Positions 11,613 through 23,640 of a stretch of 64,000 bases of DNA are shown one piece after another. This DNA comes from Hysterangium stoloniferum (lineage: Eukaryota > Basidiomycota > Agaricomycetes > Hysterangiales > Hysterangiaceae): NCBI GenBank assembly GCA_015178975.1, contig WHVD01000051.1, forward strand, positions 372,001-436,000, in the 5' to 3' direction. The notes beneath the pieces are model-generated. The model was not told the DNA's origin, searched no databases, and was given only the letters and a program-made list of their open reading frames with translations. The translations under genes and the position numbers were made by a program. The stretch's first letter is position 1. The number at the start of each line of letters is the position of its first letter.

Positions 11613-13468
11613 GGTTATGGGCCCCAGTTGTGCTGCATAACATGAATGATGAAACACCATCCAATCATGTTTTCAGGTCTCAAGACCTCATCATACACAT
11701 ACTCATACCTAATCAAAACAACTTCTGCACAGGTTGCATATTCATCTTCAAAATTCTCTTTGCCCCAACATTCTCTTTAGGGCTCATTGTTCTTACACAT
11801 AGTGTTGATCACCCATTCCTGCCATGGCACCATGACAATTATTATTTAAAAACAAGTTCTTCACATTTACTCAAGACTATTCAATTGACAGTATTGCCCA
11901 ATCCACACCTCTCAATTGTCACTACAATTACTCAACTACTTTGAGGATATCTCATGCATGATGACTCATTGACTCAAGGACTGGATAACCAATATGCCAT
12001 TCCACAATCAACAACTCATATAATGTCACTTGTGGCCATGAATTTGACAGGCTGCTAGGAGCTTTTCTTTGTTTTACCTAGAGCACTATTTTGCAATTAC
12101 TTTTGCATGTGTTCCCATTCTATGGTGGCCATCACTCCCATCTCATCCATCCCTCTGCTTTTCCATAACCAATGAACTGATCATATCCTGTCTCCCATCA
12201 ACTCAATTTATTCAGTTGCATTTTTTTTAGGTCTCCAGTAGGAAACCACATGACAGTAGGAGTAGAATGGTGAGGAGGAGTGTTGAGAAGAGAACATCAC
12301 ACCATGGAAGGAAGTGGCACCCCTTTGTTTAGGTTCAAAATCATGTCTGTCCATCCTTCACCACACTCATTGCATGTGGATCATTTCCACCATCCTTCAA
12401 CATCTCTTTGACTTACTTTGGGGCATAATCATGGCCACTTCATTGTCTCATCACCATCACATCTGTTGCATCTGCACTCAACATCCTCACTGTGGCACTT
12501 GTGTTTGCACTTGGTTGAGCCAATGTGCTGTCCCCCCCCACCTGTCAATTTTGCACATCTCACAGAGCTGACATGCACCTATGATCCAGTAGAAGGATTG
12601 AAACTGCTTCCAGAGGTCACAGAAGATGCTTCAGAGTGAATAAGACTGCTGGAGAATCAGATACTGGACCTGAAATATAAGTTACAAGAAGCACAATCCC
12701 AACAACCTCAACATTGTGTCCAGCAGCCAGCTCAACATCAGATCTACTTTCCTTATAGTGATGCATCAAGCAGCAACCTGTTGTGTCCCTGTCTCCCCTT
12801 GAGCAACTCCCATCCTCTTCCCTTTACCATAGTCCATCACCTCTACAAACCCATTTGAGTATTGTTTTACCTCAAGCATCTCTTAGCATTTCCCCTGACT
12901 CTTGTGGCCAATCTTGTGAGAACATTGCTAATGACCTTACAGTTACAATGCTCGGCAACCATCTATTCAGCATACCATGGAGCCTGACCCATTCATGGAC
13001 TTACATACTATTTTTAGGTTGGAATCCTGATCTTCCCAAGCCAGTTATTCTAACATGCTTAGTCAGTATTTTCTTCCACTGCAACTCATGTGGCTCACAC
13101 ACTCTTCATTGGCCCTCTCTAATGACATCTCTTACACTTCCCCCTATTCATGCCAACTTCCCTCATCCAGCTTTATTATCTGCAACTTGTGCATCTTATT
13201 TGGCCTATCCAATTGGCAATGCAATTGTTTCTGCTATCAATTTCTGACAGTGTTGATTTCAAATACTGCCCACAACTTTGAGATGCATAAATGTTGTTTT
13301 ATTATTGCCTCTGCATTTTCACCTCACCACTAAAATGAGGAATTTTTTGGGGTGCTACTCTACACCACCATCCTGTTATTGCCTCTGAGTGAGACTTTTT
13401 TGTGTGCCAATCTGCATACCATCACGTTTGAGCAAACTTTTAGTATGCCATGTTACACCATCATCTAC
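11613..13468 (+). mobile_element. Degraded internal sequence behind the copia-like LTR
   Basis: The segment begins with the primer-binding-like sequence and continues about 1.8 kb as AT-rich sequence with scattered short open frames on the plus strand. None keeps a recognisable gag, protease, integrase or reverse transcriptase motif. Its composition (TCA/CAT rich) differs from the host genes. It is best read as decayed retroelement internal sequence, joined to the next LTR by insertion or deletion. Confidence 0.35.
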
Positions 13469-14348
13469 TGTTATGACCAGAAAACCTGCCAGACTCCAGG
13501 ACCTACCCTATAGGCACCAGCACCCATTACACACCAGTTGTCAGTTTACCAGAATACCTGCCAGACTCTGGACATCAGACCTGTCCATGCTTGACCTCCA
13601 TTACTTCATGTATCAGCCACCAGAATACCCACCAGGACCCATGCACATCATACCTGTCTATCTCTGATCCTGTTCCCACATACAGTACCAGTCACCAGAC
13701 TCTACCTGGCAAATCTGTCCACACTTTAACTGAGCCCCGTTCCTGTTATGGTCAAATGACCTGCCATGTTTTGGACTCTGCTCCTGCCCCATTCCTGTTA
13801 TAGTCTAATGACCTGTCACATTTTGGACTCTGCTCCGCTCCGTTCCATTCTGTTCCATTCCTAACACCAAATTTGGTGTTTATTTATCTCATTTCATGAT
13901 TACTAGTTTGGATTTCATTATTACTGGATTTGGTATGACATACATTCCACAGTCTATATAGTCTGGCAGATGTTGTACATACAATCCAGTCAGAAAATCA
14001 GCTTATATTTCCCCCAGTATTCTCAGTACATTTTCTGCTCTAATCTCCTCTTTGAAACACTGCTATTTACCTTGTTGGGGCCCACAGGCTCTGACCTATC
14101 TATCACTTGACCTCCGACTCATCACTGCCTGACCCCTCAACCTCCCTGGGATTCCTGCAGTCGACCCTCTGACCCCTCAACCCACCAACTACTCCCGGAC
14201 TCCCCAGGATTCCTATTCCACCCATCTGAAATTGGAAAACATGATCTTGTGAGGGTGCAGCCTATAAGCTGAAGCCAAGTCCTACTGGCTTTCCTGTGGG
14301 TTTCTCTGGAAACCCTCTGATAAGCTCTATGCGCACTTGTCACGAACA
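13469..14348 (+). mobile_element. Solo LTR of a third Gypsy-like family (LTR3), plus orientation
   Basis: Starts TGTTATGACCAGAAAACC and ends near CACGAACA; the right end is approximate. It carries the shared structured block at 14234-14282. Segments such as CTGACCAGATTGTATGTAC and the stretch around 13920-14000 reappear inverted at about 19830-19930, which marks a second copy there. No coding sequence. Confidence 0.55.
14234..14282 (+). other. Shared LTR structured block, LTR3 copy
   Basis: Contains GGGTGCAGCCTATAAGC followed by TGAAGCCAAGTCC. The 5' partner of the closing stem is GGAA here instead of GGAC, so the outer stem is weakened in this copy. Confidence 0.55.
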
Positions 14349-14561
14349 TACAAGCTCAAATTCCAATAATATTCAATTTAACTTTCTTTGACATTCCTTT
14401 GACATTCCTTTGACATTCCTTCAACTTTCCAACTCAATTTCCAACTCAACTTCCAACTCAACTTCTGATTCAACTATTCTTTGACAATATCTTTGACAAT
14501 CTTGAATATCTTTGAGTTTGATGTCATTGATGATTTCACTTTGATATTATATTATCATCAT

Positions 14562-15164
14562 TGTGAAGAGTGGTGGAAGTTCTAACTGTTCTATATATGA
14601 AGAATATCGACTGTTTAGGTACAACATGAAGATGTATTGACTGTTTAGTTCAATACGGTTGAGTGAAATAGCTATCTAAAGTAGAATAGAGAGCTAAAAT
14701 GAGTAAGGAGAATTGACTATAAAGTACAATTCTGAATGACTGCTCGAGTGTAGAAGAGAATAATGAGAGAGTCAAATAACAGAGTAGCATGGATGTAGTC
14801 TGCGCAAATTGAGATAAAGGTTGAGTTTCAACTAATATAGTTTGAAACTCTGATAGTGCAGATAGTTAAAGCCCGTCTATGACGGTCAAGACAATTCCCC
14901 AATCACAACTTACAGGACACTAACTGGTGTCTGGGTAAGTCGTGGTTGTGGGGTAAAAGCGTCTGAGTTCTAACTACCAGTGCTAGAATACATAAGTCTG
15001 GCATTTATGTGCCCACAAGAGTCAATGTACCGAATACATATGTAGGTCATCGAACTAATTATATTTATATAATAAAATAGAGAGAAAGTAGAAATAATAA
15101 TGGAAATATAGTATGAGCTCATCCAGACTATATTTCCTGAGTATATTTCGCTGTACCTCTCACA
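14562..15164. mobile_element. Solo LTR with 5-bp target duplication (LTR2 family)
   Basis: Starts TGTGAAGAGTGG and ends CCTCTCACA. The 5-bp sequence ATCAT lies directly before (14557-14561) and directly after (15165-15169), a clean target-site duplication that proves the two ends of this LTR family. Highly similar to the LTR at 61226-61855. Element sense is probably the minus strand, judging from the purine tract beside other family members. Confidence 0.85.
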
Positions 15165-15169
15165 ATCAT

Positions 15170-16880
15170 AGGTAAATGATATATAGTATAAAAGGGCAAT
15201 GATAGGAACAAAGGAAGTCAGTCAGAAAACCTGTACAATAATTATATTATTACTGTATTATATAATTGTTGAACTTTTTCTGAGCCTTTCTTCAACTTAA
15301 TTATTCATGAGCCTCTGTGTCCTATCTTTGCCTCATGCTTTATCAACAGGACAAATTAATACTTCATCAAATGAGGCATCTGTATTTGATATTGTTGAAT
15401 ATTCTTTGATTGTTTATTTGACTTTATTGAGTAAAATTTGATTCATGACAGCACTCCTTAACATCTACTATCACCTCTGAGCACATTTATTTGCTGTCAT
15501 TTCTCTATCAGCCACATTTTTTTTTGGATCACCTTTTCCACAGTCTACCACAACCACTCTAAAGGGAATTGGACCAAACCACCCCTAAATGGTCATTTTG
15601 GAGACAAAATTAATGGCACATTATAGGGTACAACTCCTTTTTTTTTTCTCAAAATACTGTATGACTCCTTGTGACACAAATCAAATTTCTTTCAATAAAG
15701 TTGAATAATAATTGTAATATATTCTACTAAACCAAATACAGAAGCCTTGTTCAATGAAGTATAGATTTGCCCTGTCAATGAAGTGAGAGGCTAATACCAG
15801 ATGCAAAGGCTCACTGAGGTAATGTTGGCTCTTCTCGAACTTCTTTGGATTCTCAAATTGGTAATTTGGCTTGAATAGTAGTTGACATTGTAGCTCTTCA
15901 GGTTTTAGTTAATGGAGATAGTGGAATTCTTGATGGTCAAATAGCTCTTGGCAAGGGGATGTGTAAAGACAACCCCTGCTGCCTGTGGTACTCACACTAG
16001 ACTAGCAGGAGGGAATCCAAAGATATATTAGAACTAATATATGTAAGGAGTAACCACATGTTGAAGTTGTCCAAAACAGCTGAGATGATTTCCAAACCTC
16101 AACTTGCACTATGTTGCACATTGGGGTTTCAGGGTAAAAAGTCTCTGTTTTTAGCGCCTAGTGGCCCACAAGTATACAGGTCACTTTGAACTAACTATAG
16201 GATAAGATATTCAGAGAATATCTTCATTAAAATATATAAAAAAGGGTAGGATAAATTAAGAAGAGATATTCAAATAAATTTATTAAATGTCCCAGGGAAA
16301 GGAAATGTGGAGACAGGAAAGATTACACTCGCTCCCTTATAAAAAGCCTATAAAGCCTATAGTCACTGGACCATTGCTATGCATAAGCTCATGCATTTAC
16401 CTTATGACCAATGTGACTTGAAGCATGAAGACATAGCCAATTCACTCCACAATAAATGTGAGCACTGGGCATAGATAATCCTTCAGCTCAGAGGTTCAGC
16501 ACAAGAGGCTTGGAAAGGAGTTCCAGAAATTCTTCAAGAGTTTTATAGCATACCTCTTGGTCTAATCTTTCCTTCTCTTCACACATCTTTTCCCTGGGAC
16601 ATTTAATACATTTATTTGAATATTTCTCCTTATTTTTTTCTATATTTGATGTACAGTGAGGGACAATGCTGTTCTTATGTTTTGTTATTTCAGATTGTTT
16701 TGTTTATACATAGCTTATGGATATAAAATTCAAAAAATATGAAAACATTCAACCAGATACTCTGACATCATAACATCATATCTGCATAATAAAACAATTA
16801 TGTAATACCTGTACATGGTAAGTATACAAATATTTCTTTGAGGACTATTATGAGAAAGGTTTTGTCCCTTACAGTTTAAA
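15170..16880. repeat. AT-rich repeat-derived sequence with an inverted repeat
   Basis: No coding region was seen. A segment at about 16263-16310 (ATTCAAATAAAT, TTAAATGTCCCAGGGAAA) is repeated in inverted form at about 16582-16632, giving arms of about 50 bp separated by about 270 bp. This looks like the ends of a small foldback element or MITE. The rest is AT-rich with poly-T runs. Confidence 0.5.
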
Positions 16881-16893
16881 TAGGGAAAGTCAC

Positions 16894-17627
16894 ATGATTG
16901 GTGAACTAAATCACATGACTGGAGAGAGTTTCACTATAAATCCCAGGTCTGGTGGACCAGTTTCTCCTTGTCATTCCAATATCCTACCTACTATGCAGTC
17001 ATTAACAGCAGCTCAGACTAACTACCTCCTCTCTCTCCCTGATTCCGGTCACTCTGTCAACCAGATATCATCTTCCACTGGTCACAGTACCAGTACTATC
17101 TCCAAAATTTGCTCAAAGCACTGTTCATCCCTCTCAAAGTCTTTGGGAGGTCATCCTCCCAAGCTCACACTAGCCAATACATGCCATGCTATCATCTCCT
17201 TTGCACTGGAAAGGCTGAAAATACAGTACAAGTCACTAAACCACTACAGGAGATAATCAATCAATCAATCTCTACCAAAACTGTGGGGTGACACTTGAAG
17301 AAAGCTGGTTTCAAACCAGCAGTAAAGTGCAAATGACCCACTTCTCAGTCAACCCCATAGGAAGGAAAGGCTAGATTGGGCAATTGGTCATCAAGACTGG
17401 ACTGTAGAGGATTGGAAGATATGTAGTTGTCTGGTCAGATGAGACCAGAATTAACTGTTTAGGATCAGATGGCAGAAAATGGGTGTGGAAATCACCAGGA
17501 GAAGCATTGAATGATAGGCTGGTGGAAGGAACACTCAAATTTGGAGGTGGTTCTCTGATGATGTGGGGCTGCATGGCATGGGATGGTGTTAGATGTGCAT
17601 GCAATATTGATGTGTTAAAAGATGCAT
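16894..17627 (+). pseudogene. Tc1/mariner transposase pseudogene, C-terminus missing
   Basis: The first exon-like part has a helix-turn-helix DNA-binding region (GHSVNQISSSTGHSTSTISK, then GGHPPKLT). After several frame changes and stops (about 17250-17350), the catalytic core resumes with SDETRINCLGSDGRKW and FGGGSLMMWGCM near 17440-17570. The copy ends near 17627 where LTR3 sequence begins, so the second and third acidic catalytic residues are lost. Several shifts and stops make it non-functional. It is related to, but clearly diverged from, the transposase at 18111-19090. Confidence 0.75.
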
Positions 17628-17672
17628 GAGCTTAGTGGAGGATTTCCAGAGAAACCCATGGATAATCCAGTA

Positions 17673-17721
17673 GGACTTGGCTTCAGCTTATAGGCTATGC
17701 CCTTGCAAGATCATGGTGTCC
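17673..17721 (-). other. Shared LTR structured block, LTR3 minus copy
   Basis: Plus strand reads GGACTTGGCTTCAGCTTATA and ends GGTGTCC, so the GGAC/GTCC closing pair is kept. The inner hairpin is weaker because one arm reads GGCATAGCC in sense. Confidence 0.55.
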
Positions 17722-18110
17722 AATTTCAGACAGGTGGACAGGAAACCTGGGGAGTCTGGGTATAGTCGATAGGTTGATAGGTGATAGGAAATATGTCAGG
17801 AGGTTGGTCAGATGGGCTCTGATGAGGTCGATAGCGTTGTGCTTCAGAGATGAGAGATAGAGTGGGATATACAGTGACTCACAAAACCTTTCCAGCGTTT
17901 GGAGTTTGCATATTGGCAAACTGCTACCAGGGGAGAGAAAATAGTAAAAAATATCAAAAATTCACACTAGATAGCTAAACATATATAGAATTGTGGCCTA
18001 GAATATTATTACATAATATGTATTTTTGGGCATGCTAAAAATAGTTTAGTCAGGCCTGCTCATTGGAAAGATTTTGTGGCTGATGATTATGATGCAATAT
18101 ATGCTATATT

Positions 18111-19090
18111 TTAATACTTGGTATACCCTCCCTTGGCCTTTATGACTGCCTCAACCCTCCTTGGCATGCTTTCAATTAACTTCTGACACTCAGAAGCTGG
18201 TATATCTTCCCACTCCTTCTCTATCCTCTCCCACCTCCAGAATCCCACTTGGTGCAGTGGCATACTGTCCCAGCTTTCTCTTCAAGTAATCCCATAGATG
18301 CTCAATTGGATTGAGGTCTGGGGATTGGGCAGGCCATGGTAGGACAGTCATTCCATTATTTTCAAACCATTCCTTTGCCTTTTTGCAGGTATGTTTTGGA
18401 TCATTATCCTGCTGAAAGATGATTTTAGCAGGGTCCAACTGGTAATACCTGATGCTGTTTTGGAGGTCTTCATCCAAGATGCTCCTGTAAAGTTCCCCAT
18501 CCATTCTACCCTCAATCCTGGTGGCATATCCCACACCCTCCCACATAAAGCACCCCCAAACCATGACTGATCCTCCACCAAACTTCACTGTCCCTTGAAC
18601 AAGCCTCTCATTCAGGCCTTCCCCAGTCTTTTTCCATGCCCATTTTCTCCCATCTGAGCCAAGGCGATTTATTTTAGTCTCATCAGACCACACAACCCTC
18701 CACCAGTCATCTAAAGTCCAGTGCTGGTGGGCCAAAGCAAAGTCAAGCCTCTCCTTCATATGTCTCTTGGACAAAAGTGGCTTCTTCTTCTTCACAACTG
18801 CTTTCATCCCTGCTTTCTTCAAGCTCCTCCGAACTGTCTCAGCCAAAATAGGGTTGTTGGTGATGGTCTGAAGTTTCTGGGCTATATCCACTGCAGTTTC
18901 AGCCTTTCCAGATGTGATTAGATAGACTGCATGATGGATGTTGATAGCAGAGAGCTTCTTGGGACGACCTCCAGTTGATTTGGGAAGGGTAGGAAGGTGC
19001 TTAGAGTGAAGTCTGGAGATAGTACCAATGCCAAAACCAGTGATTGATGCAATGGATGGAGTGGAATGGCCAGCTTCAAGTAGAGAGATA
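18111..19090 (-). pseudogene. Tc1-type DD34E transposase, N-terminally truncated and frameshifted
   Basis: Cut-and-paste transposase. From the 5' side: helix-turn-helix (EAGHSTPSIASITGFGIG, GGRPKKLS), linker RRSLKKAGMKAV, then the DDE core: WSDETKINRLGSDG (first Asp), FGGGSVMVWGCF, FQQDNDPKHT (second Asp), and SPDLNPIEHLWDYLK (Glu). The second Asp to Glu spacing counts to 34 residues, the Tc1 pattern. A one-base loss near 18240 shifts the frame, and a relative at 19405-19550 shows the expected tail. The start is missing: at 19091 the sequence turns into terminal-repeat sequence. All three catalytic acids remain. Confidence 0.88.
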
Positions 19091-19792
19091 GTGACTCACA
19101 AAACCTTTCCAATGTTTGGAGTTTGCATATTGGCAGACTGCTACCAGAAGAGAGAAAATAGCAAAAGATTTCAAAAATTCACACTGGATAGCTAAACATG
19201 TATAGAATCATGGTCTAGAGTATTATTACATAATATGCATTTTTGGGTATGCTATAAATAGTTTAGTCAGGCCTGCTCATTGGAAAGGTTTTGTGGCTGA
19301 TGATTTTGATACAATATATACTATATAAACTGGCCAAATCACATGTCTTTGTTGATTCTATTCAATATGGTCACATGACCTGTTGATCTATAGTCAGTAT
19401 GCCACTGCACCAAGTGGGATTCTGGAGTTGTGGGAGAGGATAGAGAAGGAGTGGGAAGATATACCAGCTTCTGAGTGTCAGTAGTTAATTGAAAGCATGC
19501 CAAGGAGGGTTGAGGCAGTCATAAAGGCCAAGGGAGGGTATACCAAGTATTAAAATATAGCATATATTGCATCATAATCATCAGCCACAAAATCTTTCCA
19601 ATGAGCAGGCCTGACTAAACTATTTTTAGCATGCCCAAAAATACATATTATGTAATAATATTCTAGGCCACGATTCTATACATGTTTAGCTATCTAGTGT
19701 GAATTTTTGATATTTTTTACTATTTTTTCTCCCCTGGTAGCAGTTTGCCAATATACAAACTCTAAACATTGGAAAGGTTTTGTGAGTCACTG
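19091..19792 (+). mobile_element. Internally deleted Tc1 derivative (non-autonomous)
   Basis: Begins with a terminal-repeat copy (19091-19327), has a short middle, then the last about 50 transposase codons in plus orientation (GILELWERIEKEWEDIPASE at about 19425-19485), and ends with the right inverted repeat. It therefore has both ends but no transposase core. It joins the transposase copy exactly where that copy loses its N-terminus. Confidence 0.65.
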
Positions 19793-20266
19793 TACATATG
19801 TTAAATAACTGGGGAAGAACTTTAGTTGATTTTCTGACCAGATTGTATGTACAAATATTGCTTAGACTATATAGACTGTGGAATGTATGCAATGCCAAAT
19901 CTGGTAATCATAAAACCAAAACAAGTAATCATGAAACAGGATGGGTAAATACCAAACTAAGTATTAGGGATGGAATGGAATGGAGGCAGAGTCCAAAACA
20001 TGACAGGTCATTTGACCATAATGGGAGTGGGGCTCAGTTAGAGAGCTGATGGGTTATCTGGGAAGAGTCCAGTGACTGGTGCATGAAACAGAGTCAGACA
20101 TAGACAGGTTCAATGTGTGCAGGTCCTGGCAGAGTCTGATGACTGATGTGTGAGACACAGAGGGTTGGGCATAGACAGGCTTGACATGTGTGGGTCCCAG
20201 CAGAGTCCAGTCGTGACTGTGCTTTGGGTATCATATAGAGTCTGCATATAAGGCAAGGTCCGGAGC

Positions 20267-20988
20267 TGTTACGACCGTGTCGCAACCCTATCGGTCCCGA
20301 GGTTATCGCCACTTGTCAACGTTTCAAGTCATCCTCTCGGAAACCATCGGCCCCGAAGCTGACGAATGTTTTCGCGAAGATCAAACTCCGTTTACGCCCA
20401 CATCAAAATAACTCATATTGTCTGGTCAAACTTTGATACGTCCCCTTTATTATGTTGATCCGTCCAATCTTATGTTTCGCATATGTCTATCTATATTTGT
20501 AGTCCTTGAACTATTTCCTTTTATCGTAATCCCGCTCTCGGTTATCATCGGCCTCCGAACTAATCATAAACTTCCCGTTCCTAGTCAAGCTTATTGTTAA
20601 TACCGTGTTCCGCCCTTCTCCCCATTAGTATTTTCCAGACGCCTGTTACTTGTATATGAACCCGCTGTAGTTGTAGTCACTAGGCAATCAGAATATCGAC
20701 TCAGAATACCCTCATACGCCTGTATCAGTCTCATACTAAGAATCCCCCCATCCACCTTCGCGTGCGCTCGCCCACTCCCGGCCCCGACCCCTTGGCCCGA
20801 CGCTCGACTTGTCCTTCGATTCCGATCAGTATCACGCCGAAAGGTACTCATTAGGATTAGTCTTCGCCTGCCCGAAATTTAAGGACATCCTACGGATATT
20901 TGCGAGGGCGCAGCACATAAGCTGAAGCCAAGTCCTTCCGATCGGTCCCTGTCGGCCACCGACATTAGTCAGTTTTCAGTTCTTAACA
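20267..20988 (+). mobile_element. Gypsy LTR, LTR1 family, plus orientation, 722 bp
   Basis: Starts TGTTACGACCGTGTCGCAACC and ends TTCTTAACA. Closely related to 48082-48825. No 5-bp duplication flanks it. It lies in opposite orientation to the pol remnant that follows, so it is not that remnant's own 3' LTR in a simple layout. It contains AATCAGAATAT at 20686-20696. Confidence 0.8.
20883..20935 (+). other. Shared LTR structured block, LTR1 copy
   Basis: GGAC at the left end and GTCC at the right end can pair. ATCCTACGGAT inside is a small hairpin, followed by the conserved GGGCGCAGCACATAAGC and TGAAGCC. Confidence 0.65.
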
Positions 20989-20999
20989 TACGTCAGTGA

Positions 21000-22510
21000 T
21001 TATCCATCTTTGAATCTAGGATTTCCAATATCTCGAATTTGGGTTCCCCGTCAATAATCACAGGTGGAGGTGGAGGTTGTACGCATTCAGGTGTACTGCA
21101 TGCATATTCTCGGGGAGCTGAAGCATCCAAGAGAGCGTGCCTGCTTGTGCTATAATTTCAAAAGGTCCTAAGTACTTATTGGTGAGCTTTTTGGATGGCC
21201 TAGTCATTCGGAAGAACTTGGCTTTGACAAATACTCAGTCACCGATCTTGAGTTCAGGGGGCGGCAGCCGATTTTTGTCTGTAAAGTGTTGGTAATGTTC
21301 CTGGGCTGATGTGATGTTCTTTCAAAGTTCTTGGTGTAGCTTGTTGAGGTTTGTGACAAAGTCCTGAGCACAAGTTGAAGTGAGATCACGTTCCAGATGG
21401 ATAGCAATGTTTGGGTTGTAGCCTTTATTTGCAAAGAAAGGTGAAATGCCGGTAGTAGCATTTGGGGTGTTATTATATGCGAATTCGGCAAGCGGTAGAA
21501 GTGATTTCCAATTGTCTTGTTGATAGTTGCAATAGACTTGGATGTACTGTTCCAATGTTTGATTAGTGCGTTCAGTTTGGTCGTCACTTTTCCGGGTGGT
21601 AGCCGGAAATGAAATGGAGTTTCATGTCAAGTGCTTTTCCGAATGACCTAAAATTGAGAGATGAATTCGGATCTGCGATTGGAAGTGACATGCAATGGAA
21701 TGCCATGCTTGGAGAATACATGAGTGTCAAACAATTTGGCCAACTGTATGGATGTTACTGTATCATAAGTTGGAATGAAAATACTTTGCTTGGTAAGCCG
21801 ATCCAGAACAAGAGCATTGCGGTATGGCCGTTGGATGCCGGTAGGTGTTCGATGAAATCCATTGATATTGAATTCCAGGGTTTTTCCAGTATTGGGAGTT
21901 GTTTGAGTAGGCCATGTGGTTTGTGACATCTTGATTTGGAATGTGCACAGTTGGTGCATGATTTACAATAATGCTTGACAAAATCTCAGAGACCGGGCCA
22001 TGTATATTCTCTTTGGATAAGTCCGATGGTAAATTGATACTGAAATGTCCCGAGATCTGGTGGTCATGTTTATGCTGTAAAACTCGAAGTCAGAGAGTGT
22101 CGGAGTCCAGAACATATATGCAATTGTCAAGTTTAATGAAATCTTGCGGGTCGAGTGACCATTGGGAATGATCGGGGTTGGATGGGTTATCGAGGTGTGC
22201 TTTGGTGCTGGGTCTAATGGAAATGCCAATAATATATCTTGATGTAATTTTTCAGTGTCCATAAGGATAACACTGTGCATGACTGGATGTATAAGGTAAG
22301 TAGCTCGGATTAACTCGGACAGTTGTTCTGATGAAAACATAGGCTTGAAATTATGCAGATTAACTGTGGCATAGTTGCTACTCCCCTCTTTAGGATAGAC
22401 GTCCCATCGTCTAGTCATAGCATCAGGTTTTCCACCAAGGTGGCGGGGACAGAAGCGGATGACCATATTGAAGGCAGAAAGGTATTTGGAGAAGGGCCGG
22501 GTGACGACAT
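21000..22510 (-). pseudogene. Gypsy pol remnant: RNase H end, integrase and C-terminal domain
   Basis: Matches the pol of the intact element at 27702-31400 over its second half. Recognisable pieces: PDAMTRRWDVYPKE (about 22400), the integrase zinc region (about 21950-22060), integrase core ISMDFIEHLP-like sequence near 21850, SEFISQF and a site resembling the second catalytic Asp region (about 21650), and YCNYQQDNWKSLLPLAEFAY (about 21480-21540). The chromodomain lead-in survives near 21010-21060. Multiple frame changes and stops make it dead. The reverse transcriptase part is missing and replaced at about 22520 by tandem repeats. Confidence 0.8.
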
Positions 22511-22519
22511 TTTTGGAAT

Positions 22520-23640
22520 CCGAAGTTTCTGAAAGTTCGGAGAGGTCAGAAAATCTGGAAATCTGAAATTGAGCTGAAACATTGGTGCCAAAGACCAAGT
22601 ATACTAAAAAGGGTTGGAATGGCACAAAAGGCCATATATGCTAAAAAGCCGAGATAAAAACAATCATGGCAAGAAGGAAAACTCAACAAAGAGTTAAAAT
22701 TCGGAGAGTCTGAGGTTTCTGGAAAATTTGAGGATTTCAGAAAGTCCAAGAAATTCCGAAAATCCAAAGGTTCTGGAAGGTCTGAAAATTCACAAAATTT
22801 GAAGTTGGACAAAAGGGCTGAAAAGGCCGAGAGAAAGGCCAGGGATCCAAAAGGCTAGGATTGCCCGAAGGCCAAAGTTTGCCTGAAAGGCTGGATTAAA
22901 CTGATTTTTGGCAAGTAAACACTCAACAGATAATTGGGCATGGAAAGGTCCGAGGATTCCAGAAAGTCCGGAAATCTGAGGAATCCGAAGTTAAGTGCAA
23001 GTGTTGAACATGCCAAAAACAGCCATAAATGCCTAAAGGGCCAAATATGCCAAAAGGCTTGAGGTGCCCAAAAGGGCCGAGGGTTGCCCGAAGGCCAAGA
23101 GTGCCAAAAGAGGCCAGGGGTGCCCGAGAAAAGGGCTGAGGGTTTCCCGAAGGCCAAAAGTGCCTGAAAGGCTAGATTAACTGATCTCAGCAAACAATCA
23201 CTCAACAAATAGGTAGGATCCAAAGGGTCTGGAAATTCCGGAAAGTCCAGAAGTCCGAAGAATCCAAAGGTTCCAAGGGTTCCAGAAAGTTCGGAAGAAA
23301 CCATGGAATCCGAGTTTAAGTGAGAGAGTGGGAAGCCAAAAGACCAGAGATGCCGAAAAGGCCAGGCCTAGAAGGGCCATGGGTGCCCAAAGGCCAGAGA
23401 TGCCTGAAAAGCCAGATTAAACTGATCTTCACGAGCATATACTCAACAGGTAATTGAAATCCGAAGGGTCCGAAGATTCCAGAAAGTCCGGAAATCCAAG
23501 GAATCCGAAGAATCCAAAGTTGACTGAAAGAGTAGAATATGCCAAAAGGGACCAGAGGTACCAAAAGGCCAGAAAATGCCCAGAAAGGCAAAGGGTTGCC
23601 CGAAGGCCAGAGATGTCTGAAAATATTCAGAGCAGACCAA
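22520..23640. repeat. Tandem repeat array inside a broken Gypsy element
   Basis: Units of about 235-280 bp can be aligned on a recurring ACTCAACA segment (near 22680, 22919, 23201 and 23440). Each unit is built from short subrepeats such as TCCGGAAAGTCC, GAATCCAAAGG and AAAAGGGCCGAGGGTGCCC. Long open frames on the minus strand here (repeated FPDFLESSD, LWPFGTSGP and similar) are by-products of the repeat rather than a protein family. The array sits exactly where the reverse transcriptase of the flanking pol remnants is absent. Confidence 0.7.

Larger units (their letters stand above)
17872..19792 (-). mobile_element. Tc1/mariner element with about 245-bp terminal inverted repeats
   Basis: Both outer ends read CAGTGACTCACAAAACC inward and are flanked by TA (17870-17871 and 19793-19794), the Tc1 target duplication. 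The left inverted repeat runs to about 18115 and the right one starts near 19550; they match almost completely. A third copy of this repeat sits inside at 19091-19327 in the same orientation as the left one, so the element is a composite of a transposase-bearing copy and a shorter derivative. Confidence 0.85.
17640..20260 (-). mobile_element. LTR3-family LTR in minus orientation, split by a Tc1 element
   Basis: The left part (17640-17870) carries the inverted structured block and the right part (19795-20260) carries segments matching 13469-14000 in inverted form. Removing 17872-19792 plus one TA joins them. The right end borders the LTR1 copy at 20267. Ends are approximate. Confidence 0.5.

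Noticed and set aside
22855..23591. Phe/Leu/Ser-rich minus-strand frames that look like repeat proteins
   Set aside because: They are translations of the tandem array in a decayed retroelement, with several overlapping frames and no start or splice logic.
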